Below, piece by piece: positions 1-6,049 of a stretch of DNA of 8,507 nucleotides (positions within the stretch are counted from its first letter, which is position 1; each line of letters begins with the position of its first letter). The DNA comes from Verrucomicrobiales bacterium. GTDB lineage: Bacteria; Verrucomicrobiota; Verrucomicrobiia; Verrucomicrobiales; Akkermansiaceae. The stretch covers positions 1 to 8,507 of the forward strand of contig DPWT01000005.1 of the NCBI GenBank assembly GCA_003527555.1. Reading direction: 5' to 3'. The notes beneath the pieces were generated by a model. That model was not told the DNA's origin and ran no database searches. It saw only the letters and a list, made by a program, of their open reading frames with translations. The translations under genes and the position numbers were made by a program.

Positions 1-194
1 AACAGTATTTATTAGTATGCCATTTGGATCGTATATCCTAATAGCTGGATAATATATTAGTTAGGGTTAGATCTTTGAGTTGTAAAGGTTTTACTGCTTG
101 ATGGGTGCGTATATCAGGAAAAAAATCGTGAGGCTGGGATTCGGGGGGTTACTTTGCTGATATACGTTACAAAAAATCGACATCGAACAGCTGA

Positions 195-214
195 ACGGGC
201 AGGTAATTGCCCGT
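195..214. repeat. Small perfect inverted repeat (hairpin)
   Basis: ACGGGCA (195-201) and TGCCCGT (208-214) are perfect reverse complements separated by a 6-base loop. No T run follows on either strand, so it is not a typical intrinsic terminator. It ends 6 bases before the ATG at 221 of an unconvincing small open frame. A chance hairpin of this size is quite possible. Confidence 0.4.
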
Positions 215-583
215 GGTGGTATGGTTGGTAAGGATTGGAAGACGTTACTTCTAACACAGCCAGAGCTGATACTCGGAGAACATGTTGCTGGGGTTGGCAG
301 CTTTATGATGGTGACTGCGCTGTTGACGCTGCAAGAGTCTTTTTGGGTATGGTGCTGTCAAGATGACGGAGAATTCCCTACATGTAATAAATTGGTTAGG
401 GGGTGCTGTGAAGAGCCGCTGGATGAGCTTTAGGGCTCATAGGTGCTTAAATGTAAATTGATGTTTGAGCAGGTGTAAAGATTTTGACTTCCTGGCGCAG
501 GCTTTCTGGTAGGAATCACGGGGAATGTTGGAATATGTGATGGGGAATAAGAGAAATGGGGGTGTTGCAATTGTTGGTAATCT

Positions 584-611
584 TTGAAAGAATAGCCTAA
601 GAATTTATTAT
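584..611 (+). promoter_or_regulatory. Candidate sigma-70-type promoter of first oxidoreductase
   Basis: TTGAAA (584-589) and TATTAT (606-611) each match the sigma-70 -35 and -10 consensus at 5 of 6 positions, with a 16-base spacer. Transcription would start near 618, only about 7 bases before the ATG at 625, giving an almost leaderless mRNA. That would fit the absence of a Shine-Dalgarno sequence before this gene. The surrounding DNA is AT-rich, so chance matches are likely. A weaker alternative lies further upstream (TTGCAA at 565-570 with AAGAAT at 588-593, 17-base spacer). Confidence 0.3.
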
Positions 612-624
612 ATAAGCAATAACT

Positions 625-2028
625 ATGAATCATTCATCATCTCAAGAGACCCGACGCAGTTTTATCAAAAAATCTGCTGTCTTTGGTGGCTTAACCATTT
701 TACCGGCCAATTTTGTATTGGGTCAGAATTCATCGAATGGAAATGCGCCGAGCGGTAAAGTTAACGTGGCATGCATTGGTATTGGTAACAAAGGGGCTGG
801 TAACATCCAGATGCTTCACAGCTCAGGCCATTGTAATATTGTGGCGCTTTGTGACATTGATCTCAAAGGCAGGCATACTCAGGGAGCGCTGAAAAAATTT
901 CCTAAAGCAAAGAGATTCACGGATTTCCGAAAAATGTTTGATGCAATGGCAGATGAGATTGACGCGGTGATTGTGTCGACGCCAGATCATGCGCATTTCG
1001 CGGCGACGATGCATGCGATGACACTGGGAAAGCATGTTTATACTGAAAAACCGCTCACGCACACATTCGGACAGGCACAGCGGCTCATGGACATGGCAGC
1101 AAATAATCCAAAACTTGCCACTCAGATGGGTAATCAGGGACACTCTGGTGCAAACTATTTTCAATTCAAGGCGTGGTCAGAAGGCAATGTGATGAAAGAT
1201 ATCACACGCGTTGCAGCCCACATGAACAAGCCGCGCCGCTGGCACGGTTGGGGTAAAGTGGTGAGTGAATACCCTAAGGACGAGATGCCTGAGGATATTA
1301 ATTGGGAGCAGTGGATTGATAGCGCTAATCACGTGCATCCATTTTCTAAGCGACTGCATCCACAGGAGTGGCGTTCTTGGTATAACTATGGTAGTGGGTG
1401 CTTTGGAGATTGGGGGCCACATATTCTCGATACCGCACATCGTTTTCTTAAGCTCGGTCTGCCCCACACGGTTACGGCTGTAATGCGCAAGGGTGTCAAC
1501 AAAAGTGATTTGGTTTATCCAGAGGAAACGACGATCAAGTTTGAATTTGCGAAGCGGGGTCCGGGACTTCCTGCGTGTGTTGTTGATTGGTATGACGGCA
1601 CCGGTAATGTTCCTGTGCTTGAAGGTAAGTACACCACCGATGGTAAAGATAAGCTACTGAAGAGCCCAGGGAAGGTTTTATACGGTAAGGATATTGCTTT
1701 CCAAGGTGGTTCACATAGCTCGCCACTGCGGATCACATCACGTGAGAAATTCATGGCGATGCGTGAGTCACTACCAAAGTTTCCAGGAAAGAATTCACAT
1801 CATTACGCAAACTTTTTACTGGCATGCAAAGGTGAAGAGGAAACTCGTTCTCCATTTGCTGTTTCTGGTTTGCTTACCCAAGTGTTCACCATTGGGGTGC
1901 TCGCGCAGCGTTTTGGCGGTGAGCTGAAGTTTGATGGTAGCTCGAAGATGATTACCAATAACAAGGCGGCTAATGCGTTGTTAGACCCTGCTCCACGGAA
2001 GGGGTGGGAGCAGTATTATAAGGTGTAA
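625..2028 (+). CDS. Tat-exported Gfo/Idh/MocA family oxidoreductase
   Basis: Predicted NAD(P)-dependent sugar or polyol oxidoreductase of the Gfo/Idh/MocA family (467 aa), probably periplasmic. The N-terminus has a textbook twin-arginine motif, TRRSFIK at residues 9-15, followed by a hydrophobic stretch to about residue 33; there is no clear A-x-A cleavage site. The Rossmann domain follows, with GIGNKG at 52-57 matching GxGxxG, then STPDHAH at 118-124 and the family's EKP lysine motif at 141-143. TQMGNQGH is at 166-173, and DWGPH at 262-266 fits the D-x-x-x-H catalytic pair of the inositol dehydrogenase type. The C-terminus ends with a PRKGW motif also seen in the second oxidoreductase of the window. 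The start at 625 gives the complete Tat signal; no Shine-Dalgarno sequence is visible. The gene is convergent with the rest of the cluster. The substrate cannot be told; GH109-type glycosidases share this fold and are an alternative. Confidence 0.9.
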   Translation: MNHSSSQETRRSFIKKSAVFGGLTILPANFVLGQNSSNGNAPSGKVNVACIGIGNKGAGNIQMLHSSGHCNIVALCDIDLKGRHTQGALKKFPKAKRFTDFRKMFDAMADEIDAVIVSTPDHAHFAATMHAMTLGKHVYTEKPLTHTFGQAQRLMDMAANNPKLATQMGNQGHSGANYFQFKAWSEGNVMKDITRVAAHMNKPRRWHGWGKVVSEYPKDEMPEDINWEQWIDSANHVHPFSKRLHPQEWRSWYNYGSGCFGDWGPHILDTAHRFLKLGLPHTVTAVMRKGVNKSDLVYPEETTIKFEFAKRGPGLPACVVDWYDGTGNVPVLEGKYTTDGKDKLLKSPGKVLYGKDIAFQGGSHSSPLRITSREKFMAMRESLPKFPGKNSHHYANFLLACKGEEETRSPFAVSGLLTQVFTIGVLAQRFGGELKFDGSSKMITNNKAANALLDPAPRKGWEQYYKV

Positions 2029-2060
2029 TTTATATTAAAAATTACGAATTAAAAATGAGG

Positions 2061-2098
2061 TAGTTAGTCGTTCAACCGACTATTCGACTATCTAACTA
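2061..2098. repeat. Imperfect inverted repeat beside the terminator
   Basis: TAGTTA-GTCG (2061-2070) can pair with the region ending in CTAACTA (2092-2098), with a 4-base bulge on the right arm. A shorter alternative pairs TAGTCG (2065-2070) with CGACTA (2077-2082). It lies just after the first oxidoreductase gene and one base before the strong terminator stem. It is AT-rich and weak, and may assist 3'-end formation or be chance. Confidence 0.35.
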
Positions 2099-2099
2099 A

Positions 2100-2128
2100 A
2101 AAGGGACGGCTTACGAGGCCGTCCCTTT
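2100..2128. terminator. Bidirectional intrinsic terminator between convergent genes
   Basis: AAAGGGACGGC (2100-2110) and GCCGTCCCTTT (2118-2128) form a perfect 11-bp stem with a 7-base loop (TTACGAG). Read on the minus strand, the stem ends in TTT followed by TT, giving a five-T run typical of an intrinsic terminator for the leftward cluster that ends at 2169. On the plus strand the run is only three Ts, so termination of the rightward gene would be less efficient. Its position, 72 bases after one stop codon and 41 after the other, suits a shared terminator. Confidence 0.8.
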
Positions 2129-2168
2129 GTCAGTACACCCGTGAGTGGATAGAGTGTGAATGGATAAA

Positions 2169-3542
2169 TTAGATCTTTGTTACCAGTGGTCCCCAGCCGT
2201 CGCGCGGCTCGCGTGATGCGAGTTTGTTGATGGCGGGATCGTTGATGATGACGCCTTCCTTGTTGAGCACGAGCTTTTTTCCTGCGCGTGTGCTAAGATT
2301 GCCGAGCTGGATGTTTGCGGTCATGGGGCCTGCGTATCCGAAGTTTGATTGGCTAAACTCACGTGGTTTTTCACCGCGACATGCGATAAAGAACTCTTCG
2401 TGATGACCAGGTGACCGGGCGAGAAGCTCTTTTGGTTTACCGAACTCGCGGCGCTTAGTTTCTGGTATGAGGCGCGGGCTGTTCCAGTAGTCGCCTTGGA
2501 CGAGTAACTTCCCTTTGGTGCCAACGATTAGGTTGCCTGTTTTTGGGAGCTCTCGTTTATCGACCTTGAGTTCTTCTGGGGTTTCCGGCATGTTAGGGTT
2601 TCCGTCTTTGTCCTTGCCCTCGTACCAGAATGTGTTGAACCCTGGGCGTTTTTCGGTGGCACGGTATGTCGCTTTGACGATCATACCAGCAGGGAATTGA
2701 TCACCTACGGGTTCGGTCATAAAGATAGGTTCGCTTGATTCTGCATATCCGGGCTCTGTGAGAATATAGATACCATCGGTGGTGTGGCACGCCATGTCAC
2801 CGAGGGCACCGGATCCGAAATCTACGACACCACGCCAATTGAAGCGGTGATATGCTTTTTCCTTGTAGGGGCGCATGGGCGCTGGCCCGACCCAGGCGTC
2901 CCAATTGACTTCAGGTGGTACTGGATCGCTACCCGCGGGGCGACCGCCACCCTGTGGCCAGACAGGTCGATTGGTCCAGGTGTGGAGCTCTTTGATATCA
3001 CCGATGGCACCGGCTTTGTAATAATCGTAAACCATGCGCCAACCTGCGCCGGCGTGACCTTGGTTACCCATCTGCGTCACTACTTTCGGGTTAGCTTTGT
3101 AGGCTGCGGTGAGCATTTGGGCTTCCTTGACAGACCATGTGAGGGGTTTTTCAGTGTAGCAATGGATACCCATGGAGACGGCAGTCATGGATGGGGCGTA
3201 GTGGGTGTGGTCTGGGGTGGAAACAAAGACGACATCGAGTTCTTTACCATGTTTTTGGAACATTTCTCGCCAATCAGAGTAGCTGGCGGCTTGTTCCCAG
3301 CCGTTGAGTTCGGTGGCATTATTCCAGGCACGCTTGTCAATTTCTGCGAATGCGACGCACTGCAGCCCATGATCATGAGATCTTTTAAGGTGTATTTTTG
3401 CCCTGCCTCCTGTGGCGACGAAGCCGACCTGTAATTTGCTGTTGAGGTTTTGACCGCGAACGATTGACGGGAACCCGAGGGTAGAGGCGCCAGCAAGGCC
3501 GAGCTGGGTGATAAATTTTCTGCGATTTACTTGGTTGTTCAT
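2169..3542 (-). CDS. Tat-exported Gfo/Idh/MocA family oxidoreductase, altered nucleotide motif
   Basis: Second predicted Gfo/Idh/MocA oxidoreductase (457 aa), likely exported folded. The Tat motif is NRRKFIT (residues 6-12), followed by a hydrophobic segment to about residue 28. The Rossmann fingerprint at 43-48 reads A-T-G-G-R-A, so the first and third glycines of GxGxxG are both alanine; the neighbouring paralogue has the usual form. Other family marks are intact: STPDHTH (109-115), EKP (131-133), TQMGNQGH (156-163), and DMACH (249-253), which supplies the D-x-x-x-H pair. It ends with a PRDGW motif. The protein is clearly related to the oxidoreductase at 625-2028 but only in patches, so it is not a recent duplicate. 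It is the last gene of the leftward cluster, 78 bases after the sulfatase, with its own candidate promoter. No Shine-Dalgarno sequence precedes the ATG. Its role in oxidising sugars released by the upstream enzymes is inferred; the substrate is unknown. Confidence 0.9.
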   Translation of the reverse strand: MNNQVNRRKFITQLGLAGASTLGFPSIVRGQNLNSKLQVGFVATGGRAKIHLKRSHDHGLQCVAFAEIDKRAWNNATELNGWEQAASYSDWREMFQKHGKELDVVFVSTPDHTHYAPSMTAVSMGIHCYTEKPLTWSVKEAQMLTAAYKANPKVVTQMGNQGHAGAGWRMVYDYYKAGAIGDIKELHTWTNRPVWPQGGGRPAGSDPVPPEVNWDAWVGPAPMRPYKEKAYHRFNWRGVVDFGSGALGDMACHTTDGIYILTEPGYAESSEPIFMTEPVGDQFPAGMIVKATYRATEKRPGFNTFWYEGKDKDGNPNMPETPEELKVDKRELPKTGNLIVGTKGKLLVQGDYWNSPRLIPETKRREFGKPKELLARSPGHHEEFFIACRGEKPREFSQSNFGYAGPMTANIQLGNLSTRAGKKLVLNKEGVIINDPAINKLASREPRDGWGPLVTKI

Positions 3543-3564
3543 AGGAAGATCATGTTGTGTTTTG

Positions 3565-3594
3565 ATGATAGAAATACGTGATGGGGGTGTGCAA
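3565..3594 (-). promoter_or_regulatory. Candidate promoter of the second oxidoreductase
   Basis: On the minus strand, TTGCAC (3594-3589) and TATCAT (3570-3565) are separated by 18 bases. The -10 matches the consensus at 5 of 6 positions; the -35 matches only in TTG. Transcription would begin near 3558, about 16 bases before the ATG at 3542. The -35 lies inside a 12-base palindrome, which would suit repressor control. This is weak evidence; the gene may simply be read through from the sulfatase. Confidence 0.3.
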
Positions 3595-3601
3595 GCTTGC
3601 A
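3590..3601. repeat. Perfect 12-base palindrome, possible operator
   Basis: TGCAAGCTTGCA is a perfect palindrome between the sulfatase stop codon and the second oxidoreductase start. It overlaps the candidate -35 element of the oxidoreductase. LacI-family and similar dimeric regulators bind sites of this size with a CG or GC centre, but this one is centred on AGCT and no regulator gene is in the window. Operator function is inference only. Confidence 0.35.
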
Positions 3602-3620
3602 GTGAACTTTTTAGGTGATT

Positions 3621-5258
3621 CTATTTATTGGGGATGGTGGGGATGTTTTCGATGCCGATGGGCTTACGGTTCTTGGGTGCGCTACGGCCACTTTCCTTGA
3701 GATTGTTGAGTAGTGTTTGAAGCTGCACGCGCTTGTCGGGTTCTTTAAAAAACAGGTTGGTTGTCTCGCCGGCGTCGTTTGTTAGGTTATAGAGCTGTCC
3801 CGGTGCATCGGGTGCGGTCTCCTCGAGGGCGTATTTTTTTAGAATGCCTTTTTCGTAGCTGTTGCCTCCGGATCCTTTGTGGTCGAGGTATTTCCAATTG
3901 TGTAAACGAATTTGAAACTCACCGCGGAAACTTTGTGTTAGAAGGTGTGGACGGATAGAAACTTTTGGATCTTGGGTGCCGATCATTGCGGGGAGCATAT
4001 CGAAGCTATCTGTTGCGGCGTTGTCGGGCAGTGTGTATCCTGTGATGGACGCGAGTGTTGCAAAGATGTCGGTGGTGTTGGTCATTTGGTTGGACACCTG
4101 ACCGGCGGGAATTTTTCTTGGCCACCTTGCGATGAACGGCACGCGGTGTCCGCCTTCCCAGCCGTCTCGTTTAACGCCGCGCCATCCTCCCGATGGGTCG
4201 TGATGGTGGTCTTGCCTCATTAGGTCGGTGTGGACGGTCTCGGCGCCGTTGTCTGCGTTGAAGAGGATGATGGTTTCATCGTCAATACCAAGCTCGGTGA
4301 CTAGATCGATTATGCGACCAACGAGCACATCGAGCTGGTGAACAAAGTCGCCTCGAGGGCCAGCTTTTGTGGCACCGTTAAACTCGGGGGCTGGCAGAAC
4401 TGGGGCGTGTACGATCTGGGTGGAAAATACTGCGAAGAATGGTTTTTCCGGAGTCTTCTTGAGGTGATTGCTGATGAACTTACGTGTCTTCTCGTAGAAG
4501 AGGAGATCCGCATTCATAAATTCATAACCGGGTGACATCCAGCCGGCATCGTTATCCCACCTCCATTTGCCTCCGAGATTGGGAAGATCCTTTGGGTTAT
4601 GGCGCTTACTGGCTGGGATGGGAACCATCCCGTTTTCGATGTAGATGTAGAGTGGATCGGTGGTGGGGCAGTTTGGTGTGACAAATGATTCATCGAAGCC
4701 ACGCGCATTCGGGCCATCGACGAGAGGTGTGCTTTTTTCGTAGTCGATAAGTAGGGAGTTTTTGAATCCGCCGCTGAGCCGTTTGCCGTTTTTATCGCGC
4801 CAAGTGAGTCCGACGTGCCACTTGCCAAAGATACCTGTCCGGTAGCCTTTTTCCTTGAGCATGTCAGCCAGCGTGAGGGTGCCGGGTTTTAGGTAGCTTG
4901 GGCCGCCAGGGCCTTCAAATGCGCCGCCGCCGCGACCAGTAGAGCGATAAATTTGTTGTCCAGAGAATAGACCGTATCGAGAGGGTGAGCAGATGGTGGA
5001 GGGGCTATGGGCATCTGTGAAACGAATTCCCTCGGCGGCCATTTTATCGAGTCGAGGTGTTTTGTAAGCGGCTTTTGGGTTGTAGCATGACAGGTCTCCA
5101 TACCCTAGATCATCGGCGTAGATGATAATGATATTAGGGTGTTTTGGTGCTGTGGATGCAGAGACGGAGCAAAAAGGGACAGCAAAGACACAGGCGATCT
5201 GGAAACCCAAGGTGACAATTCTGAATCTACAATGAGTTATCATACTGATGAGGATCAT
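3621..5258 (-). CDS. Secreted S1-family sulfatase
   Basis: Predicted formylglycine-dependent sulfatase (545 aa, usual length for family S1) that hydrolyses sulfate esters, here probably on a glycan. A Sec-type signal peptide is seen: basic residues near 9-13, a hydrophobic core at about 14-30 and a likely cleavage around SVSAS (31-35). Metal-binding D49-D50 lie in YADDLGYGD. The active-site signature C-x-P-x-R is CSPSR at 90-94, so C90 would be converted to formylglycine. GKWH (145-148), VHAP (283-286), NADNG (334-338) and GVKRDGWEGG (361-370) supply the remaining conserved metal and sulfate contacts. It starts 11 bases after the methyltransferase-like gene, so the two are almost surely co-transcribed. 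M6 (ATG at 5243) is an equally good start and gives a more compact signal peptide; neither has a clear ribosome binding site. No maturase is encoded nearby. The sulfated substrate and S1 subfamily cannot be told by eye. Confidence 0.93.
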   Translation of the reverse strand: MILISMITHCRFRIVTLGFQIACVFAVPFCSVSASTAPKHPNIIIIYADDLGYGDLSCYNPKAAYKTPRLDKMAAEGIRFTDAHSPSTICSPSRYGLFSGQQIYRSTGRGGGAFEGPGGPSYLKPGTLTLADMLKEKGYRTGIFGKWHVGLTWRDKNGKRLSGGFKNSLLIDYEKSTPLVDGPNARGFDESFVTPNCPTTDPLYIYIENGMVPIPASKRHNPKDLPNLGGKWRWDNDAGWMSPGYEFMNADLLFYEKTRKFISNHLKKTPEKPFFAVFSTQIVHAPVLPAPEFNGATKAGPRGDFVHQLDVLVGRIIDLVTELGIDDETIILFNADNGAETVHTDLMRQDHHHDPSGGWRGVKRDGWEGGHRVPFIARWPRKIPAGQVSNQMTNTTDIFATLASITGYTLPDNAATDSFDMLPAMIGTQDPKVSIRPHLLTQSFRGEFQIRLHNWKYLDHKGSGGNSYEKGILKKYALEETAPDAPGQLYNLTNDAGETTNLFFKEPDKRVQLQTLLNNLKESGRSAPKNRKPIGIENIPTIPNK

Positions 5259-5269
5259 TTGTGATTGAG

Positions 5270-5962
5270 TCAGCGGCTACGGGTAGCCATGTAGATGCAG
5301 TGCCTGGCGCGTTTTGATTTCTCGTGCGATTTGGCTGCATATGCTTCGACGTGAAAGCCAGCTTTAATCAGACATTTCTTAAATTTTGGTGCAGGTTCGG
5401 AGAGCCAGTATGCGACGCAGCCGTCCGGTGTTAGGATGCTACGAATTTTTGCTAGGAAACCGGGAGAATACAGGCGTGAATTTCCGGCGGTAATCAGGTC
5501 GTCCGGTGTGTTGTCGATATCGAGCAAAAGCGCATCATAGCTGCCTTTGTTTTTGCTGGAAATGATATCAAACAGATCGCCCTGGGTAATTTTAGTACGT
5601 GGGTCTTCTAACAACGGTCCGTTGTGCTCGACAAGAAATGTCCGGTTCCACTCGATCAACGGTGGCATGAGCTCGGCAACTTCGACTGTTGCTGGTTTGC
5701 CAACCAGCTCCAGTGTGCGCCTTAGGGTAAACCCGAGCCCTAGTCCGCCGATCAGAATTTTTGGGTGTTTAGGTCTTGTAGATTTGCCCTCATAGAGTTT
5801 TTTGCAACCGACCTCAGCAAGCATTTCCTCGGAGAAGGTGAGCGCTGTGCTCATGAGCTCGAAGCCATTGTACTTGAGGTAAAACTTTCCATCATGTTTG
5901 TGCAGTGAAAAAACGGTGCCGTCGGACATGGTGGATTCACCGAGTTTCACGTAGGGCTTCAT
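5270..5962 (-). CDS. SpeE-like class I SAM-binding protein (not a typical spermidine synthase)
   Basis: Predicted cytoplasmic protein (230 aa) with the Rossmann fold of class I methyltransferases and spermidine synthases. Motif I is ILIGGLGLGFTLR at 69-81, the acidic ribose-binding residue is E97 in VAEL, D129 lies in GDLFD, and LLLDIDNTPDD at 145-155 is the post-motif strand. True aminopropyltransferases have GGGDG in motif I; here the Asp position is G75, and the DSTDP-type active-site segment is DIDNTPD. This matches the widespread short proteins often labelled spermidine synthase, whose N-termini also begin with a MKP-type segment, supporting the ATG at 5962 over M12. The reaction is unknown. 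A weak AGAAG lies 9 bases before the start. It sits 77 bases after the GH2 gene and 11 before the sulfatase, so it is probably carried in their transcript, yet it has no signal peptide and no clear link to glycan breakdown. Confidence 0.82.
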   Translation of the reverse strand: MKPYVKLGESTMSDGTVFSLHKHDGKFYLKYNGFELMSTALTFSEEMLAEVGCKKLYEGKSTRPKHPKILIGGLGLGFTLRRTLELVGKPATVEVAELMPPLIEWNRTFLVEHNGPLLEDPRTKITQGDLFDIISSKNKGSYDALLLDIDNTPDDLITAGNSRLYSPGFLAKIRSILTPDGCVAYWLSEPAPKFKKCLIKAGFHVEAYAAKSHEKSKRARHCIYMATRSR

Positions 5963-6032
5963 GGATTGGAACTTCTACTAAAACATGTCGCTAAACAAGT
6001 ATCTTCAATACCGTTGGTGAATTATTGTGATA

Positions 6033-6049
6033 GGCAAAATTATTTTGCC
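6033..6049. repeat. Inverted repeat spanning the GH2 stop codon
   Basis: GGCAAAA (6033-6039) and TTTTGCC (6043-6049) are perfect reverse complements, and the 3-base loop is exactly the TAA stop of the glycosidase gene (minus strand). The stem is AT-rich and no T run follows on the minus strand, so it is at best a weak terminator or a 3'-end stabiliser. Chance is possible. Confidence 0.35.

Larger units (their letters stand above)
1..624. other. Long stretch without a supportable gene
   Basis: This 624-base stretch precedes the first oxidoreductase gene, and I recognise no gene in it. The plus strand is visibly richer in G than in C over about 100-580. One frame stays open from 161 to 433 on the plus strand, with an ATG at 221. 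Its product (70 residues from the ATG) shows no family motif, and there is no ribosome binding site before the ATG. A frame of similar size on the minus strand (633-430) overlaps the downstream gene's start and also looks random. The stretch holds one perfect 7-bp hairpin at 195-214 and a candidate promoter close to the first gene. It could be a long 5' leader, a decayed gene or plain spacer; the sequence alone does not decide. Confidence 0.6.

Noticed and set aside
221..433. 70-codon open frame on the plus strand
   Set aside because: No ribosome binding site and no recognisable motif; described under the 1-624 stretch instead of being called a gene.
430..633. 67-codon open frame on the minus strand
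   Set aside because: It overlaps the start of the first oxidoreductase on the opposite strand, and its composition looks random.
625..2028. GH109-type NAD-dependent N-acetylgalactosaminidase for either oxidoreductase
   Set aside because: The fold and some motifs are shared, but nothing visible distinguishes GH109 from ordinary Gfo/Idh/MocA enzymes; kept only as an alternative.
2784..3434. Open frame of 216 codons on the plus strand
   Set aside because: It lies wholly antisense to the well-supported oxidoreductase at 2169-3542, has no family motifs and is explained by the codon pattern of the real gene.
5270..5962. Naming the gene speE (spermidine synthase)
   Set aside because: The GGGDG aminopropyltransferase motif is absent and the N-terminal domain is short, so no gene symbol is justified.
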